A DNA stretch of 7,049 nucleotides from an uncultured Lachnospiraceae bacterium (lineage in GTDB: Bacteria > Bacillota > Clostridia > Lachnospirales > Lachnospiraceae): assembly GCA_905233835.1 (NCBI GenBank), contig CAJOGB010000048.1, forward strand, positions 1-7,049. The letters are read 5' to 3'. Under the pieces are notes generated by a model, which was not told where the DNA came from, made no database searches, and was given only the letters and a program-made list of their open reading frames with translations. The stretch's first letter is position 1. Every line of letters starts with the position of its first letter. Below are positions 1 through 6,745 of the stretch, in pieces. Position numbers and translations under genes: made by a program.

Positions 1-85
1 CATCATTTTTGTCGTCAATGGCTTCTTCCGAAATCCATTTAATGTCCTCCTCTGTTACTCCTTTTGACTTAAGAAGTCTAAGAAT
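1..85 (-). other. Open -1 reading frame past the end of the membrane protein gene; possible frameshifted C-terminus or unresolved downstream gene
   Basis: On the minus strand, the frame -1 to the membrane protein gene is open from 85 to the window edge (28 codons). Its second half reads VTEEDIKWISEEAIDDKND, which has the look of real protein: acidic, helical and without rare codons. The frame has no ATG, GTG, TTG or CTG between its upstream stop (86-88) and the edge, so it is hard to read as an independent gene. One extra A in the A-run at 62-65 would join it to the upstream gene as ...LSQKGVTEEDIKWI. The other minus-strand candidate is an ATG at 36-38 with a perfect AGGAGG (46-51) seven bases upstream, but that frame stops after seven codons. 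The true state cannot be settled because the window ends here. Confidence 0.4.
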
Positions 86-1095
86 TTACGCAGTGGAATG
101 AAGTCCCCCTGGATTCCTTCCACTGTTTTTCTGTTTTCTTCGCTAAATCCCACCAGAATATCGTGGTTTGCTTCGGATAAGTAGTCAATGATACCGTCGA
201 TATCGGTCTTTGTGTTTTTTGGGCATTTGATGTACTGTCGTTTTCCTGCCGTGATATAAAGGGTGTAGGAAATGGAGAAGTGATGCCATAGAAACTTATG
301 TAAGGTGGAGTATTTGTAAATCCAAATAATCTTTTGAATGGGAACCACTGCGGTACCATAGCTGGAGGTTTCGATAAAGTAGTGCTCCGTAATAAACATA
401 TCCTCCGTGGCAAGCTGTGGCAAAGTTAAAAGTTCTTCTTCCGCCTCTTCCAAAATTTTTTTTGGATTTCCATATGGAGAAAGCTTTCGAATGGCCGGGC
501 AAAAGTCGGGTCGCATATAGTAAAGCAAATATAAAAGAATAATGATTACGGAATAAAGCGCGGTTAAAATCACAAAGTAGCGAAGCAGGCTTGCTCGTAT
601 GCCCACACCGTCCGGTTCGGATAACATAATGGGAGAAACACTTGATTTAATACCTGCGGAAGTCCAAGATAAATCCTCGGCTAAATGATCCAAAAGCAAA
701 TCTTCGGACGTGGCATTCGGTAGGATTTGTGCCGTGATGTGAAGCTCGTCGATCACCGGCTCTCCAAGAATGGAAGTGGATGGTGATAACAAAACGATGA
801 CACAGTCGTCTTCGTACATGGTGTAATAGAAATAGCCGATGTCAAAACCCAACCAGGATTTTTTATAACCGGTAAAGTATAAATCGTGAAGGGTGACATC
901 CACGAAGGGCTTTTTCTCATGATAGAGTTTGGAAAGGGATTCCCCTTCCTTTATGGTTTTTGGAAAAGCCATGTTTACGACAGGGAAAAATAAGCACAGT
1001 AAAAAAAGAACCGCCAAGTATAACACAGGTGATAAAAGGCGACGCAAATAAAAGGCTTTGATGTTTTTTGAAATATAATGCTTATACTTTTCCAT
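55..1095 (-). CDS. Two-helix membrane protein of unknown function
   Basis: I do not recognise this 346-residue protein. It shows two clear hydrophobic segments, about residues 21-43 and 170-194. Between them is a loop of roughly 125 residues. After the second segment comes a cytoplasmic-looking region of about 150 residues. The basic N-terminus (KYKHYISKNIKAFYLRR) places the N-terminus inside by the positive-inside rule, so the loop would be extracellular and the C-terminal part cytoplasmic. The C-terminal part contains a beta-rich stretch around residues 230-290 (FITEHYFIETSSYG, VPIQKIIWIYKYS, YTLYITAGKRQYIKC) that resembles small bacterial PH-like domains; this is a weak impression. The ATG is the only possible start before an in-frame upstream stop, and the next Met (residue 42) would delete the first helix. 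No good Shine-Dalgarno site precedes it. The gene is transcribed away from the methyltransferase. Its C-terminus may be truncated by a frameshift near 62-65. Confidence 0.75.
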   Translation of the reverse strand: MEKYKHYISKNIKAFYLRRLLSPVLYLAVLFLLCLFFPVVNMAFPKTIKEGESLSKLYHEKKPFVDVTLHDLYFTGYKKSWLGFDIGYFYYTMYEDDCVIVLLSPSTSILGEPVIDELHITAQILPNATSEDLLLDHLAEDLSWTSAGIKSSVSPIMLSEPDGVGIRASLLRYFVILTALYSVIIILLYLLYYMRPDFCPAIRKLSPYGNPKKILEEAEEELLTLPQLATEDMFITEHYFIETSSYGTAVVPIQKIIWIYKYSTLHKFLWHHFSISYTLYITAGKRQYIKCPKNTKTDIDGIIDYLSEANHDILVGFSEENRKTVEGIQGDFIPLRKFLDFLSQKE

Positions 1096-1105
1096 ATCAC
1101 TACAA

Positions 1106-1134
1106 AGTATACGTATTTAAGGGGAAATAATCAA
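1106..1134 (-). promoter_or_regulatory. Sigma-A-type promoter for the minus-strand membrane protein gene
   Basis: Read on the minus strand there is a -35 box TTGATT (1129-1134), a spacer of exactly 17 bases, and a -10 box TATACT (1106-1111), which match consensus at four and five of six positions. Transcription would begin near 1098-1099, only about 3-4 bases before the ATG at 1093-1095. That explains why no ribosome binding site is visible. Confidence 0.65.
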
Positions 1135-1164
1135 GGTCACCTTCTTTATTACCGGGGGATTTTG

Positions 1165-1179
1165 TGTTAATATTATAAC
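1165..1179 (+). promoter_or_regulatory. Possible -10 region for the methyltransferase-hslO operon
   Basis: The AT-rich stretch holds overlapping -10-like hexamers: TAATAT (1168-1173) preceded by TGT as an extended -10, TATTAT (1171-1176) and TATAAC (1174-1179). No good -35 box is present; TTTATT (1145-1150) sits 17 bases before the first of them but matches only three positions. A promoter is expected here because the upstream gene is divergent, but the exact element is not resolved. Confidence 0.35.
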
Positions 1180-1202
1180 GATGTTGTTTTGGGAATTTTG
1201 AA

Positions 1203-1973
1203 ATGATGGATGCTATGGATTCTTACTATAATTTTTCTTATGTTTACGATCTTTTTATGGACGAAACCCCCTATGATACCTGGACAAAAAACGTAATAAA
1301 TCTGTTGGCGGATTACGGGTTAAAAGAGGGGATGCTTGTGGAGTTGGGCTGCGGAACCGGACAGATGACAAAGCGTCTCTATGATAAGGGCTTTTCCATG
1401 ATCGGTGTGGACTTATCCGAAGATATGCTTACGGTGGCAAATGGGAAAAACCAGCCCGGAGATATTCTATATATCTGCAAGGATATGAGAGAATTGGAAC
1501 TCCATAAAACGGTAAACGGCTTTGTAAGCTTTTGTGATTCCTTAAACTATATTCAAACCTTGGATGATTTAAAGCAGGTCTTTTCAAATGTAAGCAAGTA
1601 CTTGGGGCCGGGCGGAATGTTTGTTTTTGATATGAACACCCCTTATAAGTACGAGACTCTTTTGGCGGATCATATCTTTTCAGATACCAGAGAAGAGGGC
1701 AGTTTTATTTGGGAAAACGAATACGATCCAAACACCCGGGAGAACATTTACGATTTAACCCTTTATATCAAAGGGGATGTGCTTTATGGGGACGGAAACG
1801 AAAGTTTTTTTCGTTTCTTTGAAACCCACATTCAGCATTGCTATACGGAGGAAGAAGTAAAAGAAGCTCTTTCTTTTGCGGGACTTTCCTTTATCGAGAG
1901 TATCGATGCGGATACCATGGAACGATTAAACGAGACATCCGAGCGGATGTATTTCGTTGCGAAAAAGAATTAG
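1203..1973 (+). CDS. Class I SAM-dependent methyltransferase
   Basis: This 256-residue protein is a small soluble Rossmann-fold methyltransferase. Motif I is VELGCGTG at residues 46-53, the glycine-rich SAM loop. The acidic end of strand 2 is in IGVDLSEDML (D70), which should bind the ribose hydroxyls. CKDMREL (92-98) matches the adenine-binding acidic position, and SFCDSLNYI (109-117) corresponds to motif IV. GPGGMFVFDMNTP (135-147) is the usual post-motif strand. A beta-rich insert (about 155-215) probably forms the substrate pocket; the substrate cannot be told from sequence. Start choice is uncertain: ATG codons at 1203, 1206 and 1215 are all in frame, none has a strong ribosome site, and homologous N-termini of the form M-x-x-Y-x-x-F-x-x-V-Y-D would also suit the ATG at 1215. 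The stop codon overlaps the ribosome site of hslO 14 bases downstream, so the two genes are probably one operon. Confidence 0.88.
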   Translation: MMDAMDSYYNFSYVYDLFMDETPYDTWTKNVINLLADYGLKEGMLVELGCGTGQMTKRLYDKGFSMIGVDLSEDMLTVANGKNQPGDILYICKDMRELELHKTVNGFVSFCDSLNYIQTLDDLKQVFSNVSKYLGPGGMFVFDMNTPYKYETLLADHIFSDTREEGSFIWENEYDPNTRENIYDLTLYIKGDVLYGDGNESFFRFFETHIQHCYTEEEVKEALSFAGLSFIESIDADTMERLNETSERMYFVAKKN

Positions 1974-1978
1974 GAGAT
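1972..1978 (+). promoter_or_regulatory. Ribosome binding site of hslO, overlapping the preceding stop codon
   Basis: AGGAGAT lies nine bases before the hslO ATG and shares its first two bases with the TAG stop of the methyltransferase. Ribosomes ending the first gene would be placed on the start of the second, which favours coupled translation. Confidence 0.7.
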
Positions 1979-1987
1979 ATTTAATTT

Positions 1988-2869
1988 ATGAAAGACTATT
2001 TGATTCGTGCCACGGCGGCAAACGATGAGATTCGAGCTTTTGCCATCACCAGCCGTGAAATGACGGAGTATGCACGAAGCGTACATAATACTTCTCCGGT
2101 GGTAACGGCTGCTTTGGGACGAAGCATGGCGGCGGCTTCCATGATGGGAACCATGTTAAAGAATGATTCGGATGTAATGACCTTACAGTTTATGGGAAGC
2201 GGTCCTATGAAGGGACTGACCGTTACCGGCGATATCACCGGAAACGTAAAGGGATTTGCCAATAATCCCCAGGTGGTTCTTCCCGCAAAAAACGGAAAAT
2301 TAGACGTGGGTGGTGCCATCGGTGTAGGCGTGCTTCGAGTGATTAAGGACTTAGGATTAAAGGAACCCTATGTGGGAACAGTAGAGTTAAAGACCGGAGA
2401 AATCGCAGAGGATTTAACCTATTACTTTGCCACCTCCGAACAGACCCCGTCCTCTGTGGGCTTGGGAGTCTTAATGACACCGGACAATACGGTGGATGTG
2501 GCAGGCGGATTTATCGTACAGTTAATGCCGAATACTTCCGAGGAAACCATCGATCGTTTGGAAGAAAACATAAAGAATTTGGAACCGGTAACCTCTATGT
2601 TAAAAACCGGAATGACACCGGAGGATATGCTTTTAAAAGTGTTGGATGGATTTGATGTTTCCGTTACAGACAAACGGGAAGTTGGATTTGTCTGCGATTG
2701 CTCGGTTGAACGTGTGGAGCGTTCTTTGGCGGCCATCAGTTCCGAAGACTTGGATGAAATCATCGCGGATAATAAGCCGGTGGAGGTCAGATGCCAGTTT
2801 TGCAATCATAAATATGAGTTTTCCATTGAAGAAATGAAGAAAATTCGGGCAAGACGAGGGGACGTATAA
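1988..2869 (+). CDS. hslO: Hsp33, redox-regulated holdase chaperone
   Basis: Hsp33 is a cytoplasmic chaperone that is off while four cysteines hold a zinc ion. On oxidative unfolding it forms two disulfides, dimerises and binds unfolding proteins. This 293-residue copy has the family's usual length and full layout. The N-terminal core includes TSPVVTAALGRSMAAASMMGTMLK (split here as residues 35-58) and the FMGSGPMKGLTV / GNVKGFANNP strands (68-94). A central conserved segment covers SEQTPSSVGLGVL (150-162) and AGGFIVQLMP (172-181). The zinc-binding redox switch is intact: CDC at residues 236-238 and CQFC at 269-272, that is C-x-C, 30 residues, C-x-x-C. The start has a good ribosome site and matches the normal N-terminus (DYLIRATAANDEIRAFA). 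It sits 14 bases after the methyltransferase gene. No convincing terminator follows it. Confidence 0.97.
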   Translation: MKDYLIRATAANDEIRAFAITSREMTEYARSVHNTSPVVTAALGRSMAAASMMGTMLKNDSDVMTLQFMGSGPMKGLTVTGDITGNVKGFANNPQVVLPAKNGKLDVGGAIGVGVLRVIKDLGLKEPYVGTVELKTGEIAEDLTYYFATSEQTPSSVGLGVLMTPDNTVDVAGGFIVQLMPNTSEETIDRLEENIKNLEPVTSMLKTGMTPEDMLLKVLDGFDVSVTDKREVGFVCDCSVERVERSLAAISSEDLDEIIADNKPVEVRCQFCNHKYEFSIEEMKKIRARRGDV

Positions 2870-2915
2870 AAAACCTTTGAAAGTTTAATTTGGAAATGGA
2901 ATTTTGAAGTAGAAG

Positions 2916-2924
2916 TGCTATAAT
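2916..2924 (+). promoter_or_regulatory. Extended -10 promoter upstream of the diguanylate cyclase gene
   Basis: TGCTATAAT is a perfect TGn plus TATAAT extended -10 element. The hexamer 17 bases upstream (ATGGAA, 2896-2901) is a poor -35, which is typical of extended -10 promoters. Transcription would start near 2931, giving a leader of roughly 40 bases, too short for a c-di-GMP riboswitch. It would drive the cyclase and transpeptidase genes separately from hslO. Confidence 0.65.
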
Positions 2925-2959
2925 GAAATTTGATATTTTTTTGACTAAAAGGAATACTT

Positions 2960-2965
2960 GGAGAT
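2960..2965 (+). promoter_or_regulatory. Ribosome binding site that decides the cyclase start
   Basis: GGAGAT with its GGAG core six bases before the ATG at 2970 is well placed. It makes that ATG a better start than the in-frame TTG at 2958, which overlaps this site and has only AAAGGAA three bases upstream. Confidence 0.65.
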
Positions 2966-2969
2966 AAAC

Positions 2970-4997
2970 ATGGAAAAAAGAAAAAAGATCGGCGTGTTCG
3001 TAGCTAACGCACATATGGATCATCCGAAAAAGATTATTCGTTCAATCTATCGCTATTTTATGGATAAAAAGGTGGATGTGCACTTCCTTTTAGGAACGGA
3101 AAGCGGGAGCTTTTACCACGGATTAAACGACGACAGTAATGACTTCGATTATCAGTACCTGTCCATGTTTGATTATTCGTTCTTTGAGGATTTCGACCTT
3201 TTGATTATTGCATACGGTTCCTTGAATACTTTCCAGGAATTGGGCGATAAAAAGACGTTTTTGGATAAGTTTAAAAATATTCCGTGTATTATTTTGGAGG
3301 ATAACTGCCCTCCGGAAATCGGCATTAATCTGATTGCGGATAACTACCACGGAATGAAGGAATGCGTAGAGCATTTGATCAAGGAACACGGTTATAAAAA
3401 CATCGTGTACTTAAGCGGCCCCGCCAATAACGACGATGCGGCGGAACGTTTGCAGGCTTACCTTGATGCCATGATAGAAAACGGGCTTCCTGTGGACGAT
3501 TCCATGATTGAATACGGTGATTTCTCCGAGAATGTGGACAAGCAGATTTATGCGTTATTTGAAAATAACGAAAACATTGACGCCATTGTCAGTGCCAATG
3601 ATGAAATGTCCACCACCGTATACCAGATTTGCGAGCGTAAGGGTTTAAAAGTCGGAAAAGATATCGCGGTTACCGGTTTTGATAACATGCGTTTCGCTTG
3701 GTGCGCAAAGCCGGGGCTTACCACCGTGGAGCAGAAGTCTTCCAACATGGGAAAACGTGCCGGTGAATTGGCTATGGACTTCTTAAACGGTAAGGAGATT
3801 CATTCCGAGCGAATTCCAACGGAGTTTTTTGTTCGCGGATCCTGCGGATGCAACGGTACAAAGCGTACCACATCCGATCGAGAAGAAAATAAGATGGAGC
3901 ATGCCATTGAGGAAATGCGTGAGACCTGGGGACAGGCCATCAGCGGACCTATGGCACTTCGTGAAATGATACAGGTGTCTGAGGACGAGACCGCATTCTA
4001 CACTTTAATGGCACAGATGCTGGTTCGTCAGGGAGCAAAGTCTTCTAGATTGTACTTACAAAAGACACCTATGGTAAATGTCAGACATTCGGATTGGACT
4101 ATGTCCGATAAGTTGGATTTGGTGTTTGAACAGGAAGGCACCAACTATACCATTTTCGGAAGAGAACATGCCCCGGAGGTTTCAAAGGGTGATGGTTTGA
4201 CTCCGAAGCATGATGCTAATGAATACAGCCATTTGTATTTCAGTTATTTGTTATTTGACGGTAGCCGTCAGTACGGTATTCTTACCACTGAGGTTTACTA
4301 TAAAGATGTCTCCACCATGTATTTATATACATTGGAAATCGGTACGGCGCTTCACTTTAGGGAACTTACCAAGCGTACCACGGAAGACAGAGAGCGTATG
4401 CTCGAACAGAATGCGCGCTTAAATATGAGTGCGTCCATCGATCCGTTAACCGGACTTTTAAACCGTCGCGGCGTAAATGAACAAATCGGTCGTTTGATTG
4501 CCATAAACGAGGGACAAAAGGCCTGCATCTTTATCGGTGACTTGGATCACTTAAAGCAGATTAACGATACCTTCGGACACGGTGAGGGTGACTTTGCCAT
4601 CAATGCGGCCGCACAGCTTTTGCGACGCGTGGTGGGAGATGATTCCCCCTTAGGAAGAATCGGAGGCGATGAGTTTTTGGGTGTGTTCTTAATCGATGAA
4701 AAAGACAATGCGAAAGAAGAAGTAAAACGTCGAATTTCCGACGTGAAGTTATCCGCGGAGATCTTTAACACAGTTTCCGGAAAGCCTTATTATTTGGGCG
4801 TTTCCGTAGGAACGCACATCTTCACCTGCAACAGTGGCGTGGCACTGAAAGAATTAATGAAGTATGCAGACGAGGAACTGTATATCGCCAAGAAGAGCCG
4901 CAGAGAGAATGTGGCCAGAGAAAATGCAAATGTAGAATCCTTTGACATAGATGAAGCGCTGTTTGAGGATTTAGATAAGGAAGATGACGATGAGTAA
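2970..4997 (+). CDS. Cytoplasmic diguanylate cyclase with a LacI-type ligand-binding sensor domain
   Basis: This 675-residue protein should make c-di-GMP from two GTP. Residues about 5-290 form a LacI/RbsB-type periplasmic-binding-like domain (landmarks VYLSGP at 146-151, DAIVSANDEMS at 204-214, DIAVTGFDN at 231-239, LTTVEQ at 250-255). It lacks the LacI DNA-binding helix-turn-helix and has no signal peptide or membrane helix, so it should sense a cytoplasmic small molecule, perhaps a sugar. A short cysteine motif, RGSCGC (289-294), ends this domain. A middle region (about 300-460) is not recognised; GAF-like is possible. A helical linker leads to the GGDEF domain (about 484-645). That domain has DPLTGLLNRR (491-500), the metal-binding DLD (524-526) and an intact GGDEF (565-569), so it should be active. 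The inhibitory RxxD site is absent; the four aligned residues (556-559) are GDDS. The C-terminus is a very acidic tail. The gene overlaps the transpeptidase gene by eight bases. Confidence 0.9.
   Translation: MEKRKKIGVFVANAHMDHPKKIIRSIYRYFMDKKVDVHFLLGTESGSFYHGLNDDSNDFDYQYLSMFDYSFFEDFDLLIIAYGSLNTFQELGDKKTFLDKFKNIPCIILEDNCPPEIGINLIADNYHGMKECVEHLIKEHGYKNIVYLSGPANNDDAAERLQAYLDAMIENGLPVDDSMIEYGDFSENVDKQIYALFENNENIDAIVSANDEMSTTVYQICERKGLKVGKDIAVTGFDNMRFAWCAKPGLTTVEQKSSNMGKRAGELAMDFLNGKEIHSERIPTEFFVRGSCGCNGTKRTTSDREENKMEHAIEEMRETWGQAISGPMALREMIQVSEDETAFYTLMAQMLVRQGAKSSRLYLQKTPMVNVRHSDWTMSDKLDLVFEQEGTNYTIFGREHAPEVSKGDGLTPKHDANEYSHLYFSYLLFDGSRQYGILTTEVYYKDVSTMYLYTLEIGTALHFRELTKRTTEDRERMLEQNARLNMSASIDPLTGLLNRRGVNEQIGRLIAINEGQKACIFIGDLDHLKQINDTFGHGEGDFAINAAAQLLRRVVGDDSPLGRIGGDEFLGVFLIDEKDNAKEEVKRRISDVKLSAEIFNTVSGKPYYLGVSVGTHIFTCNSGVALKELMKYADEELYIAKKSRRENVARENANVESFDIDEALFEDLDKEDDDE
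4977..4983 (+). promoter_or_regulatory. Ribosome binding site of the transpeptidase, inside the cyclase gene
   Basis: AAGGAAG lies in the last codons of the cyclase gene, six bases before the ATG at 4990. Against the alternative ATG at 4984 it would be too close, so 4990 is the preferred start. Being inside the preceding gene, it implies translational coupling. Confidence 0.6.
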
Positions 4998-6669
4998 TTA
5001 TTTTGGAAAAGTGAAGACAAAGAAGGCTTCGATTGTATTTGGGTTGGTTCTGATTGTACTTTTGGCAGTATATATCGGACTGGGGTTTTTCTTTGAAAGT
5101 CATTTTTTTGCGCATAGCACCGTAAACGGTGTCAGATCATCTTTTGCATCTGCCGAGACGGTAAAGAACCGCATTTCGGATGCGTCCAAAGATTACAGCA
5201 TTACGATTGTGGATGAATTAAACGATGCAGAGTATGAGATTTCAGCAGATGAAATCGGCATCGTGACATCTCTTGAGAATCAGGAAATCGAGAAGTTTTT
5301 GGATTCTCAAAACGGATTTGCTTGGCCTTATTATTTGATTAAGGGCAAGGAATATGTGCCCGATAAGGTTGTAAGTTTTGATGAGAGTGCTTTGCTTGCA
5401 AAGTTAAACTCTTTAGAGCCGGTTACTACCACCAAGGTGACGGAAACCAAGGATGCAATCCCTGAGTTTGACGGGAATAAATTCGTGGTAAAAGACGAAG
5501 TTTACGGTACCAACATCAATGTGAACGATATGGCTAAAATTGTCGGAAAGAAGATTGAGTCATTGCAGAAAACCGTGGGTTTAAAGAAGGATAAGTGCTT
5601 CGTTCAGCCGAAGGTTACCGCCGATTCCAAAGAGTTAAACGAATTGGTGGATGAGTTAAACCGTCACGTATTAATGAATATCACCTATTTGGTGGGAGAT
5701 GAAAAGGAAGTTGTTCCTGCTTCCGTTATTGCATCTTGGTTAACCTATGACGAAAACTATCAGATGAGTTACAACATGGATGAAATGGCAAACTTCGTTG
5801 CATCCATGGCCACAAAATATAACACTTACGGAAACGAAAAGAGCCTCGATACTTCTTGGGGCGTAAACGTTACGGTTCCCGGCGGAAACTACGGCTGGAA
5901 AATCGATAACGAAAAAGAATTGGAACAGTTAAAAGCTGATTTGGATGCGGGTAAAGACGTATCCCGTGATTTTGTATATTCACAGACTGCCAACAGCCGT
6001 GGAGCAAACGATTACGGAAACAGCTATATCGAAGTAAATATTACGGCACAGCATTTGTATTTGTATGTGGACGGTGTAAGCGTCTTTGATACGGACGTGG
6101 TTACCGGAAATCTTGCAAATAACTGCGGTACTCATGTGGGAGCATATCGTATCGCTTACTGTGAAAAGGACGCCACCCTTCGCGGAGATGACTATGTATC
6201 TCACGTAGGATTCTGGATGCCTTTCCACGGTGGTGAGGGATTGCATGATGCCACCTGGAGAAATACCTTCGGCGGACAGATTTATCGTACCAGCGGATCT
6301 CACGGATGTGTAAACCTTCCTTACAGCGCCGCAAAGACAATCTTTGGTTACGTAAAAGCCGGTTATCCGGTACTTGTATATAATCTTCCGGGTACGGAAG
6401 ACAGCCGTGGTGCACAAAGCGGTGTGACCACATGTATCAATGCCATTAACAGCATCGGACCGGTAACGGGTGCCAGCGGAGAAGCGATTTCCACCGCACG
6501 AAATATCTACAACGCCCTTTCCGATGATATGAAAGCTCAGGTTTCCAACTATGACGTACTTTGCGGGGCGGAGGCTCAGTATTCAGCCGTCATAGCTCAG
6601 GCTCAGGCGGAAGCGGATGCAGCGGCACAGGCAGAAGCGGCGCAGGCAGCGGCCAACGGTCAGGAATAA
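4990..6669 (+). CDS. Membrane-anchored L,D-transpeptidase (YkuD domain) with peptidoglycan-binding region
   Basis: L,D-transpeptidases join two meso-diaminopimelate or equivalent third residues of stem peptides, giving 3-3 crosslinks that most beta-lactams other than carbapenems do not block. This 559-residue protein has a short basic N-terminus, one membrane anchor (about residues 13-36) and an extracytoplasmic region of about 300 residues that resembles PG_binding_4 domains, perhaps two in tandem. The YkuD catalytic domain spans about 345-466. Its signature is SGSHGCVNLP; the catalytic cysteine is C440, with H438 and H419 in the expected places. The H419-to-C440 distance of 21 matches what I recall of Enterococcus faecium Ldtfm. 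After the catalytic domain there is an extra helical module (about 482-532) and an Ala/Gln/Glu-rich tail (535-559), which are unusual at this end. An ATG at 4984 would add two residues. The gene overlaps the cyclase gene and is followed by a terminator. Confidence 0.93.
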   Translation: MSNYFGKVKTKKASIVFGLVLIVLLAVYIGLGFFFESHFFAHSTVNGVRSSFASAETVKNRISDASKDYSITIVDELNDAEYEISADEIGIVTSLENQEIEKFLDSQNGFAWPYYLIKGKEYVPDKVVSFDESALLAKLNSLEPVTTTKVTETKDAIPEFDGNKFVVKDEVYGTNINVNDMAKIVGKKIESLQKTVGLKKDKCFVQPKVTADSKELNELVDELNRHVLMNITYLVGDEKEVVPASVIASWLTYDENYQMSYNMDEMANFVASMATKYNTYGNEKSLDTSWGVNVTVPGGNYGWKIDNEKELEQLKADLDAGKDVSRDFVYSQTANSRGANDYGNSYIEVNITAQHLYLYVDGVSVFDTDVVTGNLANNCGTHVGAYRIAYCEKDATLRGDDYVSHVGFWMPFHGGEGLHDATWRNTFGGQIYRTSGSHGCVNLPYSAAKTIFGYVKAGYPVLVYNLPGTEDSRGAQSGVTTCINAINSIGPVTGASGEAISTARNIYNALSDDMKAQVSNYDVLCGAEAQYSAVIAQAQAEADAAAQAEAAQAAANGQE

Positions 6670-6685
6670 AACAAAAGATACTCAT

Positions 6686-6719
6686 GAAAAGGAAGCGGAT
6701 ACAAAAAGGCTTCCTTTTC
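6686..6719 (+). terminator. Intrinsic terminator after the transpeptidase gene
   Basis: GAAAAGGAAGC (6686-6696) and GCTTCCTTTTC (6709-6719) form a perfect 11-base-pair stem with a 12-base loop. A short T-run (6720-6723) follows, 17 bases after the stop codon's end to the stem. The run is only four T residues, so read-through into hisC is possible. Confidence 0.85.
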
Positions 6720-6737
6720 TTTTAACAGGAAAAGAAA

Positions 6738-6745
6738 AAGGAAAA
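6738..6745 (+). promoter_or_regulatory. Ribosome binding site of hisC
   Basis: AAGGAAAA lies within a purine-rich stretch, with its GGA core 11 bases before the ATG at 6754. The spacing is at the long end of normal. The stretch can also pair with the 3' arm of the preceding terminator. Confidence 0.5.

Noticed and set aside
1096..1202. Small gene or RNA in the divergent gap
   Set aside because: The ~107 bases are accounted for by two promoters; no open frame with a ribosome site or stable hairpin was seen.
2422..2805. 127-residue minus-strand frame opposite hslO
   Set aside because: Shadow of hslO codons: serine/threonine-rich, with no recognisable domain.
2870..2895. Possible terminator after hslO around CCTTTGAAAG
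   Set aside because: The inverted repeat is only about four base pairs with a one-base loop and no T-run.
2958..2969. In-frame TTG start for the cyclase, adding four residues
   Set aside because: The ATG at 2970 has a better-spaced ribosome site, and the TTG overlaps that site.
2925..2969. c-di-GMP riboswitch in the cyclase leader
   Set aside because: The predicted leader is about 40 bases, much too short for the GEMM fold, and no matching motif is visible.
5980..6433. Two long minus-strand frames opposite the transpeptidase gene
   Set aside because: They lie wholly inside a gene with strong family motifs, have no ribosome sites, and their translations look random and cysteine/arginine rich.
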